Shown here: in pieces, positions 9,101 to 17,485 of the stretch
Numbering within the stretch: position 1 is the stretch's first letter
Layout of the letters: each line of letters starts with the position of its first letter
Assembly: GCF_022436485.1 (NCBI RefSeq)
Contig: NZ_JAKUDO010000001.1
Span: forward strand, 1,240,001-1,304,000
Reading direction: 5' to 3'
DNA from: Agrococcus sp. ARC_14
GTDB taxonomy: Bacteria > Actinomycetota > Actinomycetes > Actinomycetales > Microbacteriaceae
DNA: 64,000 nucleotides
Translations under genes and position numbers: made by a program
Notes under the pieces: model-generated
What the model was told of the DNA's origin: nothing
Database searches by the model: none
What the model saw: the letters and a program-made list of their open reading frames with translations, nothing else

Positions 9101-9619
9101 ATGGGAATCAGGTACTACGCATATGCATTCGAGCCGGCGATGACTGAGCGGGCGCTGGCTGATCCTCGCGGCATGGTCTCGGCCGATCCGCTCGCCGATG
9201 CGTGGGGGCTGGAACCGGGCTCCATGGGCGGCGTCACCAACTTCGAGCAGAGCCTGCCCGAGCGGGACTTGCTGTACCTCGACAAAGCGTGGTCGCTGCT
9301 GCAGCGGCTCACGGCTCCTGCAGCTGGCGACGCCGTGGCGAGGCCCGCGTACCGAATGTTCGAGGGACAGGTGACGCCGCAGGAGTGGGGATGGAGCCCT
9401 TGGGTGCGAGCGCTGACACCCGTCGAGGTGATCGAGATCGCGCGCGATCTCGAATCGATCGACGATGCTGATGCGCAGGCGCGATTTCGCGAAGCCGCCG
9501 GCGTCGGCAGGGATCCGGAGGACGAAGCCCGCTACGGGAGCCAGTATCTCAGCGTCGCGCGCGCGTTCACCACGGCCCTCGCGGACGACGGCCGCGGGAT
9601 GGTCTACCTGATCGGATGA
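9101..9619 (+). CDS. DUF1877 family protein (YfbM-like)
   Basis: A soluble protein of 172 residues beginning MGIRYYAYAFEPA, the typical opening of the DUF1877/YfbM family. A later segment (NFEQSLPERDLLYLDKAWSLLQRL) is equally typical, where the family has an LDKxWxxLxxLL signature. Length also fits (about 160-170 residues). The molecular function of the family is not established. It starts about 107 bp from the divergent ArfB gene and lies upstream of the vapBC pair, which has its own promoter, so co-transcription with vapBC is unlikely. Confidence 0.82.
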   Translation: MGIRYYAYAFEPAMTERALADPRGMVSADPLADAWGLEPGSMGGVTNFEQSLPERDLLYLDKAWSLLQRLTAPAAGDAVARPAYRMFEGQVTPQEWGWSPWVRALTPVEVIEIARDLESIDDADAQARFREAAGVGRDPEDEARYGSQYLSVARAFTTALADDGRGMVYLIG

Positions 9620-9647
9620 CCCATGCCACGCAGTCCTGTCGATCGAC

Positions 9648-9694
9648 CTTGCTGCATCAAAAGCGTCACCGTATGATGCCAAGAAAGATGCAAG
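9648..9694 (+). promoter_or_regulatory. Promoter and candidate operator of vapBC
   Basis: A strong sigma-70-type promoter is visible: -35 TTGCTG at 9649-9654, exactly 17 bp, then -10 TATGAT at 9672-9677, about 26 bp before the vapB ATG. An imperfect inverted repeat brackets it: CTTGCTGCATC (9648-9658) against GATGCAAG (9687-9694). VapBC complexes usually repress their own promoter by binding such repeats through the VapB ribbon-helix-helix domain, so this is a likely autoregulatory operator. Confidence 0.6.
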
Positions 9695-9702
9695 GGGGCG
9701 TG

Positions 9703-9900
9703 ATGAGGACGACAGTGACGATCGACGACGAGCTGCTCGCGCGTGCAAGCGAGCTCACGGGTGAGACCGAGCGGTCGGCCTTGTTGCGCGCTGGTCTGAC
9801 GACGTTGATCCGCGTGGAGAGCGCGCGTCGGCTGGCGGCTCTCGGCGGTGCCGACCCGGCTGCCACCGCCGGTGGTCGTCGCCGAGGCGACGCCGCGTGA
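9703..9900 (+). CDS. vapB: VapB antitoxin, ribbon-helix-helix type
   Basis: A 65-residue antitoxin starting MRTTVTIDDELLARASELTG, the usual strand-helix start of ribbon-helix-helix VapB proteins that bind DNA as dimers. The following helices (RSALLRAGLTTLIRVESARRLAALGG) match the second half of the family, and the short basic tail is the likely toxin-neutralising part. AAGGGGG at 9692-9698 is a good ribosome-binding site for ATG 9703, although a GTG lies directly before it. The stop overlaps the GTG start of vapC (GTGA), the normal coupling for such pairs. Confidence 0.9.
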   Translation: MRTTVTIDDELLARASELTGETERSALLRAGLTTLIRVESARRLAALGGADPAATAGGRRRGDAA

Positions 9901-10271
9901 TCCTGGTCGACACCTCGGTCTGGATCGACCACCTGCATCGGCCGGAGCCGGGCTTGGTCGGCCTGCTCGAGGACGACGCGGTCAGCTGCCATCCGCTGGT
10001 GATCCAGGAGCTCGCGCTTGGCTCGATCGCGCGGCGGGAGACACTGCTGCGCCTGCTCGAGAGCCTGCACGCGATGCCGACACTCTCGCATCGTGAGTTG
10101 CTCTCGCTGATCGATGCGCGCCGACTCTGGGGACGAGGGCTGAGCGCCGTCGACGTGCACCTCCTCGGAGCGGTCGCGCTTGTAGATGGGGCTCGGCTCT
10201 GGACCCGAGACAAGCGCCTGTTGGCAGCGTGCCGAGAGGTGGGGATCGGGGTGCTGCAGGATCCGCGCTGA
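9897..10271 (+). CDS. vapC: VapC toxin, PIN-domain ribonuclease
   Basis: A 124-residue PIN-domain toxin, expected to be a Mg2+-dependent RNase that stops translation by cutting tRNA or rRNA unless held by VapB. All four acidic catalytic residues are present: D5 (ILVDTSVWIDHL), E38 (VIQELALG), D86 (LSAVDVHLL) and D105 (LWTRDKRLL). Nothing suggests decay, so the module should be functional. It starts with GTG overlapping the vapB stop. It ends 12 bp from the convergent metallopeptidase gene, with no obvious terminator between them. Confidence 0.93.
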   Translation: MILVDTSVWIDHLHRPEPGLVGLLEDDAVSCHPLVIQELALGSIARRETLLRLLESLHAMPTLSHRELLSLIDARRLWGRGLSAVDVHLLGAVALVDGARLWTRDKRLLAACREVGIGVLQDPR

Positions 10272-10283
10272 GGACTGCCGTCA

Positions 10284-12806
10284 TCACCGAAGGCAGAGGG
10301 CGACGTTGCCGGATGCCCCGGCATGGAACGAGAGGTGGAACCGCGAGGGGTCGCCGTTGCCGAGGGGGAGGACGATCTCGCCCTCGGTGAAGGCGGCGCC
10401 TGGGGCGTTCCGCTTCGTCACGGACGCGTGGTCGAACACGACCGGCCGGGCGAGCATGTTGGGTGGCACCCCGGGGGCGGCGGCGGAGATGACCGCCGGC
10501 GTCAGATGCTTGCTGAGCCCCGGACCCTCCGGATCGTTCGACCGGTTCAACCACCATTGCCAGTAGCCCGGGTCGTCCTGTATCCAGGAGATGACGAGAC
10601 CGGAAGATCGGACCTCATCGAGGTTCTCGCGATGCTGACGGTTCTCGACCGTGTACCACTCGTGCGGATGCTCTGGGTCGAAGAGGATCAGTGCCGCACG
10701 GGAGTCGAGGAACGGACGGATCGTGAAGCAGCCGCGGTTGTCCGGTGTCAGGTAGCGGGGACGCGCCCAGCCGAGACGGATGCGGTCGTAGACGGAGAGC
10801 ATCACGGTGCTGTAGTTGGCATCGGCGTTGTCGAAGCTGCCTCCCTGTCCATTGCCCGTCGTGCCTGCCCAGGTGTATCCGCGCTGCCGGTCCTGGGGGG
10901 AGATGGCCGGCGTGCGACGAGCCGTCTCCGCGGAGACGAACAGGCCTGCGGAGCTCTTGAAGGACACGATGTCCCCGGATGAGATGCGTCCGGCACCTCC
11001 GCGCTTCTGCACCTCGAACGTCTCCCACGCGCCCCTCGCCACCCGGTTCGCGGTGACGACACCATCGCTGCCCAGCTCGGCGGTGACCCAGCGCCCGCCG
11101 GCCGTGCGCAGCCCGATCGCTGCCCCGTGGGCGACCGCGCCGCCTGCCACGCCCTCGATCGTGAAGGGCTGCGCTCGGCCGGAGCGCGCCGCCTCCGTGT
11201 TGACGACATTCGGTGGCGCGGCGTCCACGGACACGTATCCGCCATCGTGAGCGCGAAGGGTGACGGCATCGCCTGAGACCACGGGACCCGCACCGCCCAC
11301 ACGATCGATCACGAACGGCTCCCAGTCGCCGACGAAGGTGCGATTCGCGATGAGATCGCCGCGAATCGGCACGCGGAACCCATACCGGTCGACGACATCG
11401 AGGATCAGGTGAGAGGCCTCGTGCGCGAGCACCGCGCGGGAGGCCTCGTTCACGTCGGTGCTCACGCCCACTCCTGCATCCCGGCCGACGAACCGGAGTC
11501 CCGAGCGGGACGTCGCGCTTCCACCGTGCACCTGGCCGCCGATCGCGCCGGCCTTGATGTGCACGAGCGCGGTGCGGCGGCTGTCGATGATCCCGCCCTC
11601 GGCGATCGCTGCGAGCGGGACGCCGCTGGCCTCGGCACCGCTGAGCAGTAGGTTGTGGCCCACCGCATGGGCATCGGGGGTGCCAGCGGGGACCGGCGTG
11701 GAGCGGAAGGGGCCGTGGACACCGACGTCGCGGATGCGGAACGCGCCACCGGACATCGCGCGCAACCAGGTGTCGAGGCTCGGCGCGGGGCCCGTGAGGG
11801 CGCTGCGGATCCGTGCGCTGGTGGTGACCGGTTCGCCCGGCCGCTCGAAGAAGTGCAGCGTGAGCACGTCTCGGGGCGAAGGGACGGGGGGAGGTGGCGG
11901 GTCGAAGGGCCGGCCGGCCAGCCCTGTGCCGTCGGGGACCCATTCGAAGTCGATGCCCTCGTGATCGGCGAGCTCGACGGTGAAGAGCGCGAGCCCCGTC
12001 CCGGTCCGGCTGAGCGCGTTGATCGTGCCAGCCCGCTCCGTCAGGAACCTGTTGGTGTGCAGCGACTGGAGGGCGATCTGCTGGCGGTGCCGGATCACTC
12101 GGGCACCGGCTGCCGCCACACGGAAGCACGCGTCCATGCGCGCCTGATTGCCGGCGGCATCGACGTCACCGAGATTCTGCACGCGCAGGTACGCGCCGCT
12201 CCAGGTGCGCAGCGCGACGGTGTCCCCCCCGGCGCACCGATCGGAGGCTCGGGAGAAGTTGACGAGAGCGAACGTCTCCCACAGGCCGATCGCATCACGA
12301 TTGGCGGTGACCTCCCGACCTCCACCGTCTTCTGCGGTGACGAACTTCCCGGCTCGCGAGCGAAGCCGCACCAGTTGCTGGCCCATCGTCGTGATGGTGA
12401 GCGTCTCCCAGGGTCCACGGCGCGCTCGGTTCGCGTGCACGGCGCCGCCGCCGTTGTTCTCAGCGACCACGAACCTGCCGTCGGCGGCGCGGAGCGCGAC
12501 GGCGTCACCCGAGGCGACGAGCCCGGCTCCCACGACGCGCTCCAGGGTGAACACGGCTGCCGCGTCGATCCACGCCTGCGCGGCATGCACGCCTCCGTCG
12601 CTCGCGGCGACGAAGCCCCCGTCGCTCACCTGCAGCGCGATGGAGTCGCCGTGCCGCAGCTCCGCGCCGGGCCGGCTGCGATTGAAGAGGCGGAACGTCT
12701 CCCATGGTCCGATGCCGCCGCGGTTGGCGAGGATCTCGCCGCCGCCTCCGCCTTCAGCGACCAGCTGGCTGCCGTCGCCCGCCGCGAATGCCACCGAAAG
12801 GTACAT
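10284..12806 (-). CDS. M6-like zinc metallopeptidase with nine beta-trefoil lobes
   Basis: An 840-residue protein. Residues 1-285 contain six fascin-like lobes, each closing with a WETF/FTLE-type strand (near 35, 86, 133, 176, 228 and 275), which makes two beta-trefoils. A Pro-rich linker (302-312) leads to a peptidase domain with HEASH at 462-466 followed by D470, D473 and Y475. A third trefoil (lobe ends near 495, 545 and 594) is inserted directly after this zinc motif. The peptidase then resumes with YDRIRLGW (673-680) and WYTVENRQ, typical of M6 peptidases. Beta-trefoils often bind carbohydrate or protein. No Sec signal peptide is visible at MYLSVAFAAG, so its location is unclear. The gene is divergent from a LuxR-type regulator. 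Confidence 0.85.
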   Translation of the reverse strand: MYLSVAFAAGDGSQLVAEGGGGGEILANRGGIGPWETFRLFNRSRPGAELRHGDSIALQVSDGGFVAASDGGVHAAQAWIDAAAVFTLERVVGAGLVASGDAVALRAADGRFVVAENNGGGAVHANRARRGPWETLTITTMGQQLVRLRSRAGKFVTAEDGGGREVTANRDAIGLWETFALVNFSRASDRCAGGDTVALRTWSGAYLRVQNLGDVDAAGNQARMDACFRVAAAGARVIRHRQQIALQSLHTNRFLTERAGTINALSRTGTGLALFTVELADHEGIDFEWVPDGTGLAGRPFDPPPPPVPSPRDVLTLHFFERPGEPVTTSARIRSALTGPAPSLDTWLRAMSGGAFRIRDVGVHGPFRSTPVPAGTPDAHAVGHNLLLSGAEASGVPLAAIAEGGIIDSRRTALVHIKAGAIGGQVHGGSATSRSGLRFVGRDAGVGVSTDVNEASRAVLAHEASHLILDVVDRYGFRVPIRGDLIANRTFVGDWEPFVIDRVGGAGPVVSGDAVTLRAHDGGYVSVDAAPPNVVNTEAARSGRAQPFTIEGVAGGAVAHGAAIGLRTAGGRWVTAELGSDGVVTANRVARGAWETFEVQKRGGAGRISSGDIVSFKSSAGLFVSAETARRTPAISPQDRQRGYTWAGTTGNGQGGSFDNADANYSTVMLSVYDRIRLGWARPRYLTPDNRGCFTIRPFLDSRAALILFDPEHPHEWYTVENRQHRENLDEVRSSGLVISWIQDDPGYWQWWLNRSNDPEGPGLSKHLTPAVISAAAPGVPPNMLARPVVFDHASVTKRNAPGAAFTEGEIVLPLGNGDPSRFHLSFHAGASGNVALCLR

Positions 12807-12936
12807 GTCCCACCACTCCTCACCGAGGCTCCTCGCACGCTCCGCGACGAGCTAGGGCGATCCTTCTCGCGGCGAGGCTGGAGAGGTAGTGTCGGAATCG
12901 CCACTTGACATGGTTCACCCGACAGGGAGGAACGCG

Positions 12937-13671
12937 ATGTCCATCGGGCCTAAGGCCGCTGCGGTGATCGATCTCGCCCACGACCTCGAAGCGCTGTCCG
13001 GCGCTGCCGAGTACGACGCGCAGGCAGCTCGCCTGCTGGGCGGAGTGCTGCCTGCGGACGAGATCATCTGGGCTCGCGTCGACTTCATCGCGGGCACCGC
13101 GATCGTGCGCGGCGCGACGCCGGAGGTCAACGGCGTCCGTGCGGCCGGGCTCGCTCGATTCGGCCACACCCACCAGGGCGTGCGCAGCTACGAGCAGTCT
13201 CCGACGGACCGATCTCCGCGCCGGATGTCGGATGTGGCGTCGCAGGAGCAGTGGCACGCAACCGCGCTGTACCAAGAGGTCTATCGCGAGCTCGGCCGGG
13301 CACATCAGCTTGGACTCATGACGCGCATGGCTGCACTCGGCATCGGGGAGGGGTGGACCTTCACGCGCACCGGATCGGACTTCACCGACCGAGAGCTGGA
13401 GGTCGCTCAGCGAGTGCTGCCGGTGCTCATCGCCCTCGAAGCGCGCCGCCCCGTCGTGCAGGCGCAACCCTCCGCGACGGTGAAGCCGCGTGAGCTCGTG
13501 CTCCTCACCCATCTCGCAGAGGGCCACACGGCACGGTCGATCGGGCACCGCATGGGCATCACCGAGCGGACGGTGCGCAAGCACCTCGGCGATCTGTACG
13601 TCGTGCTGCGATGCAACGATCGGCTCGTGGCGGTGCAACGCGCGAAGGACCTCGGGCTCCTGCCCCGCTGA
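12937..13671 (+). CDS. LuxR-family transcriptional regulator without receiver domain
   Basis: A 244-residue regulator. The C-terminal ~60 residues form a LuxR/GerE helix-turn-helix: VKPRELVLLTHLAEGHTARSIGHRMGITERTVRKHLGDLY. The N-terminal ~180 residues have no phospho-acceptor receiver and no motif I recognise; this region probably senses a ligand or folds as a GAF-like domain. AGGGAGG at 12924-12930 fixes ATG 12937 as the start. It is transcribed away from the trefoil metallopeptidase across 130 bp, so that peptidase is the obvious candidate target, though this is inferred from position alone. Confidence 0.88.
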   Translation: MSIGPKAAAVIDLAHDLEALSGAAEYDAQAARLLGGVLPADEIIWARVDFIAGTAIVRGATPEVNGVRAAGLARFGHTHQGVRSYEQSPTDRSPRRMSDVASQEQWHATALYQEVYRELGRAHQLGLMTRMAALGIGEGWTFTRTGSDFTDRELEVAQRVLPVLIALEARRPVVQAQPSATVKPRELVLLTHLAEGHTARSIGHRMGITERTVRKHLGDLYVVLRCNDRLVAVQRAKDLGLLPR

Positions 13672-13742
13672 CCGTGCGGTCACGCCGCCCCGCCATCACG
13701 CGGTGCGACCTGCGCGAGCGGTCTGCGACTACATTGCGTCGT

Positions 13743-14363
13743 ATGCGCCATCGAGACGAGACCTGTGCTGAGCCCCTCTCCCTCCGAGCGCTCCGGGTGG
13801 ATGACTCGGCTGCCATGGCCGTCGTCCTCGCCGATGCCTCGCTCTACCGATTCACGGGCGGCGAGCCGCCCTCCGTCGCTGACCTGGAGCGCCGCTACGC
13901 GGTGCAGACCAGAGGGCACTCCGCGGATCGCACGGAGACGTGGATCAACAGCATCGTGGTGCTCGGCGCCCGACAGGAGCCGATCGGCTACGTGCAGGCC
14001 ACCATCCCGGAGGGCGGGGCGCCCGCCGAGATCGCCTGGGTCATCGGCGTGCCATGGCAGGGTCGCGGCTACGCCGCACGTGCTGCGGCACTGCTGGTCG
14101 AAGCGCTCGTCCGCCGGCGAGTCGATCGCATCATCGCCCACATCCATCCGGAACACGCGGCATCGCAGCGCATCGCGACCCGATTGGGCATGCTGCCCAC
14201 GAGCACGGTGGTCGACGGCGAGATCCGCTGGGAGGTCGCCATCGCGGCGCCGGCGACCGCGGTCAGCCTTCCCGACTGCGCCCCGACCGCATCCGGGATC
14301 TTCGACGCGGATGCGGGAACGCGCCCGGGCTCGACGCGACCTGGCCAGGGGGCCCCGCGCTGA
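13743..14363 (+). CDS. GNAT family N-acetyltransferase
   Basis: About 206 residues with the RimJ/RimL type of GNAT fold: N-terminal LSLRALRVDDSAAMAVVLAD, strand IGYVQATI, and an acetyl-CoA pyrophosphate loop IGVPWQGRGYAARAAALLVEAL. It is followed by the typical HIHPEHAASQRIATRLGM helix. The acyl acceptor is unknown, probably a small molecule or a protein N-terminus. The last ~40 residues after the fold (ALPDCAPT onward) look unstructured. ATG 13743 gives the first complete domain. The gene lies 19 bp upstream of the large palindrome that precedes the ABC operon. Confidence 0.88.
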   Translation: MRHRDETCAEPLSLRALRVDDSAAMAVVLADASLYRFTGGEPPSVADLERRYAVQTRGHSADRTETWINSIVVLGARQEPIGYVQATIPEGGAPAEIAWVIGVPWQGRGYAARAAALLVEALVRRRVDRIIAHIHPEHAASQRIATRLGMLPTSTVVDGEIRWEVAIAAPATAVSLPDCAPTASGIFDADAGTRPGSTRPGQGAPR

Positions 14364-14381
14364 GGGCTGCCGGCCCGCCCT

Positions 14382-14405
14382 GGCGTGGTACCCGGGTACC
14401 ACGCC
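14382..14405. promoter_or_regulatory. Perfect 24-bp palindrome upstream of the ABC/two-component operon
   Basis: A perfect inverted repeat of 12 + 12 bases with no spacer and core TGGTACCCGGGTACCA (14386-14401). It lies between the GNAT stop and the ABC ATPase start, 65 bp upstream of the latter. Position and symmetry suit an operator for a dimeric regulator, perhaps the response regulator encoded at the end of the operon. As an RNA hairpin it could also act as a GNAT terminator, but no U-tract follows. Confidence 0.55.
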
Positions 14406-14469
14406 GGCGTCGCGCGAATCCGCCTTTCGGCCGACGCGCCGCGCCGACCGTTCGCGGGATGCTCGAGGC

Positions 14470-15381
14470 ATGATCGCAGCAGAGCACCTCACGAAGCGCT
14501 ACGGCGCGAAGGTCGCGGTCGATGATGTCGGCTTCGAGGTCCGCCCGGGCCTCGTCACCGGCTTCCTCGGCCCCAACGGCGCCGGCAAGTCGACCACGAT
14601 GCGCATGATCGTCGGCCTCGACCGCCCCGACGCAGGATCCGTCACCGTCTCCGGCGTGCCGTACCGCGAGCTCCGCTCGCCGCTCACCGAGGTCGGAGCG
14701 CTCCTCGACGCCAAGGCCTGGCATCCGGGTCGCACCGCCGAGCGTCACCTGCTCGGGCTCGCCGCGACGCACGGCATCGGCAAGCGCCGCGTGCATGAGG
14801 TGCTCGAGCTCACGGGTCTCGAGGCGGTTGCGCGAAAGCGCGTCGGTGGCTTCTCGCTCGGCATGGGCCAGCGCCTCGGCATCGCCGCGGCGCTGCTCGG
14901 CGACCCGCACACGCTCATCCTGGATGAGCCCGTAAACGGCCTCGATCCCGAGGGCGTCGCGTGGGTGCGCGGGCTGCTGCGCACGCTTGCGGCCGAGGGC
15001 CGGGCCGTGCTGCTCTCCTCGCATCTCATGAGCGAGATGGCCCTGGTCGCGGATCGCGTCGTGGTGCTTGGCCGCGGTCGCGTGCTCGCCGACCAGTCGA
15101 TCGAGGAGATGCTCTCGTCACGGGGGACGCTCGTCGTGCACGTGCGCGGGTCCGGGGTCGACCGACTGCCGCAGCTGCTCGCCGCAGATGACGTGACCGT
15201 CACGCAGGTCTCGCCGGACGCCGTCGAGGTCGCGGGGGTGCCCGCGCCTCGCATCGCCGAGATCGCCGTGGAGCACGGCATCGGCTTGGAAGAGCTCACA
15301 CCCCGCAGGGCGACGCTGGAAGAGCGCTACATGGCCCTGACGAACGATGCCGTCGAGTACCGAACGGAGGCAGTCCGATGA
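14470..15381 (+). CDS. ABC transporter ATP-binding protein
   Basis: A 303-residue ATPase of the drug/lantibiotic-export type. Walker A is GPNGAGKST (34-42), the signature is FSLGMGQR, Walker B is TLILDEPVNGLDP, and the switch His is in LLSSHLMSEM. The ~80-residue C-terminal extension after the ATPase core is normal for this class. The start ATG 14470 follows the 24-bp palindrome region. Its stop overlaps the permease start (ATGA at 15378), so both form one exporter. The downstream histidine kinase and response regulator make this a transporter/sensor module of the kind that often responds to cell-envelope antibiotics. Confidence 0.93.
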   Translation: MIAAEHLTKRYGAKVAVDDVGFEVRPGLVTGFLGPNGAGKSTTMRMIVGLDRPDAGSVTVSGVPYRELRSPLTEVGALLDAKAWHPGRTAERHLLGLAATHGIGKRRVHEVLELTGLEAVARKRVGGFSLGMGQRLGIAAALLGDPHTLILDEPVNGLDPEGVAWVRGLLRTLAAEGRAVLLSSHLMSEMALVADRVVVLGRGRVLADQSIEEMLSSRGTLVVHVRGSGVDRLPQLLAADDVTVTQVSPDAVEVAGVPAPRIAEIAVEHGIGLEELTPRRATLEERYMALTNDAVEYRTEAVR

Positions 15382-16232
15382 CCACCGCCACACCCACGAC
15401 AACCGACTCCGAAGCGCGCCGCTCGACCTTCCGCGAGTCGCAGCATCGCGTGACCTTCCGGGGCGTCCTGCGCTCCGAATGGGTCAAGCTCACGAGCGTG
15501 CGCTCGATCGGATGGGCGATTGCGATCGCCGTCGTCATCACGGCCGGACTCGGCGCGCTCGTGACGCTCGCGACACTCGCGACGGCACCGGATGGCGCGA
15601 TCGAGCAGGGTCTCTTCAGCGAGGTGCCGGTCGCGAGCCTGGGTGCCTCCGGCATCCTCGTCTCGCAGCTCGTCTTCGCCGTGCTCGGCGTCATCGCCAT
15701 CACGGGCGAGTACGGCAGCGGCCAGATCCGCTCGAGCCTCACGGCGGTGCCGCGGCGCCTGCCCGTGCTCGGAGGGAAGGCGCTCGTGCTCGGGCTCATC
15801 GCCTTCGTCGCCAGCGGGCTCGCGCTTGCGATCGGCATCGCTTCCACGATCGCCGTCGCGCTCTCGTTCGGGGTCGAGCTGGAGGCGATGAGCGTCGGGC
15901 TCGACGTGCCCTTCGCGATCCTCGGCGGGGCGACGTACCTCGCACTGCTCACGGTGTTCTCGCTCGCGGTCGGCGCGCTCGTACGCTCGGGCGCCGGCGC
16001 GATCGCCATCTCGCTCGGCGTGCTGCTCGTGCTCCCGGCGGTGATCGGCCTCATCCCGTTCGAGGTCGTGCAGGAGGCTTCCCCGTACCTGCTGCCGAAC
16101 GCCGGCATGACGATGTCGCTCCCCGGCACGGAACCGGGTGAGGAATTCTGGCGCGCGCTGGCTGCGACCGTCGCATGGCCCGCGATCGCGCTCCTCGGCG
16201 CCGCCGCGGCCCTCATGCGGCGCGACGCGTAG
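15378..16232 (+). CDS. ABC transporter permease (ABC-2 type)
   Basis: A 284-residue membrane subunit coupled to the preceding ATPase by an ATGA overlap. After a soluble N-terminus (with VTFRGVLRSEWVKLTSVRSIGWA, the usual lead-in of ABC-2 permeases), about six hydrophobic segments follow. They include IAIAVVITAGLGALVTLA, the conserved ITGEYGSGQIRSSLTAVPRR cytoplasmic motif and a last helix AIALLGAAAALM. The substrate is unknown. The next gene, a histidine kinase, starts 12 bp after its stop. Confidence 0.92.
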   Translation: MTTATPTTTDSEARRSTFRESQHRVTFRGVLRSEWVKLTSVRSIGWAIAIAVVITAGLGALVTLATLATAPDGAIEQGLFSEVPVASLGASGILVSQLVFAVLGVIAITGEYGSGQIRSSLTAVPRRLPVLGGKALVLGLIAFVASGLALAIGIASTIAVALSFGVELEAMSVGLDVPFAILGGATYLALLTVFSLAVGALVRSGAGAIAISLGVLLVLPAVIGLIPFEVVQEASPYLLPNAGMTMSLPGTEPGEEFWRALAATVAWPAIALLGAAAALMRRDA

Positions 16233-16243
16233 GCTCTCCCGAC

Positions 16244-17485
16244 GTGAGCACGACGCAAGCGGCCCCCGGCGGAGACGCCGTGGGCCGCTTGCCCGTGCCT
16301 CGCCCGCCGGGCGTGCTCCGCCGCTTCGGTCTCGCGCATCCCCGGCTCGTCGACTGGCTGCTCGCGGTCGCCGCGCAGCTGCCGATCGTCGCGATCGGCA
16401 CCGTGATCGCCTCCGTCGAGGCGTCGATGCAGACGAGCGGGCTCTGGATGGTCGCCGTCGCGATCGCAGCCGGCGCCGCCCTGCTCTGGCGCCGCCGCCG
16501 GCCGCTCGTCGTGACCGTCGTCTGCGCGCTGCTGCTCGCAATCCCCGCAGAGGCTTCCGCAGGAGCGTTCCTCGCCATATACGTCGCGCTCTACTCGCTC
16601 GGGGCATACGCGCGTGCCACGCTCGCGTGGGTGGGACTCGCGGTCGCAGCGGTGTGCTCGGCGCTCGCGACCATCATCCTGCCGGCGCTCGCACCAGGGA
16701 TGGTCGGGCCCGTCCTCACCGTGAACCTGCTCGCGATCTCGTCGTACGTCGTGGCTGTGCTGCTCGGGATCTCGGCGCGCGCTCGTCGCTCGTACGTCGA
16801 CCAGCTCATCGCCCGCGCCTCCGACCTCGAGCGCGACCGCGACCAGCAGGCGCGCCTCGCCGTCGCGGCGGAGCGTGCTCGCATCGCGCGCGAGATGCAC
16901 GACGTCGTGAGCCACGGGCTGACAGTCATGGTCACGCTGGCCGAGGGCTCCGCGGCGCAGGCCGAACGCGATCCCGCGCGTGCGAGCGGCACGATGCGCG
17001 GCGTCGCCGAGACCGGGCGCGCCTCGCTCGCCGAGATGCGCCGGCTGCTCGGGGTGCTGCGGGAGCCCGGCGACGGTGCCGAGCTCGCGCCACAGCCGAG
17101 CTCCGGCGATCTGCAGGCGCTCGTCGCGTCGTTCCGCGAGGCCGGGATGCCCGTGCGGCTCACGACATCGGGCTCGGCGATCGACGACCAACCGCTGGCG
17201 CTCACGGTGCACCGCATCCTCCAGGAGGCGCTCACGAACGTGCTGCGGCACGCTTCGGACGCCAACCGGGTGGAGGTGATGGTGCAGCACGAGCGCGGCG
17301 CCGCCGTGCGCCTGGAGGTGACCGACGACGGCTCCGGCGCGCCCGCGGCGACGGCGGGCTCGGGTCGCGGCATCGTCGGGATCCGGGAGCGCGCCGCCAT
17401 GTTCGGCGGAGCGGTCGAGGCCGGGCCGCGAGCGACCAAGGGCTGGCGCGTCGTCGTCGAGCTCGAAGAGGCAGGAGCTGCATGA
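16244..17485 (+). CDS. Sensor histidine kinase (HisKA_3 / NarL partner type)
   Basis: About 413 residues from GTG 16244. Residues ~35-175 contain four to six membrane helices and no large extracellular domain, so it may sense within the membrane or follow the ABC exporter. The dimerisation helix has the phospho-accepting H219 in RIAREMHDVVSHGL. The ATPase domain shows an N-box (QEALTNVLRHA) and the motif DDGSGAP, then GIRERAAMFGG. The GTG start leaves only 11 bp after the permease. It overlaps the response regulator by ATGA, so the pair is co-translated. Confidence 0.92.
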   Translation: MSTTQAAPGGDAVGRLPVPRPPGVLRRFGLAHPRLVDWLLAVAAQLPIVAIGTVIASVEASMQTSGLWMVAVAIAAGAALLWRRRRPLVVTVVCALLLAIPAEASAGAFLAIYVALYSLGAYARATLAWVGLAVAAVCSALATIILPALAPGMVGPVLTVNLLAISSYVVAVLLGISARARRSYVDQLIARASDLERDRDQQARLAVAAERARIAREMHDVVSHGLTVMVTLAEGSAAQAERDPARASGTMRGVAETGRASLAEMRRLLGVLREPGDGAELAPQPSSGDLQALVASFREAGMPVRLTTSGSAIDDQPLALTVHRILQEALTNVLRHASDANRVEVMVQHERGAAVRLEVTDDGSGAPAATAGSGRGIVGIRERAAMFGGAVEAGPRATKGWRVVVELEEAGAA

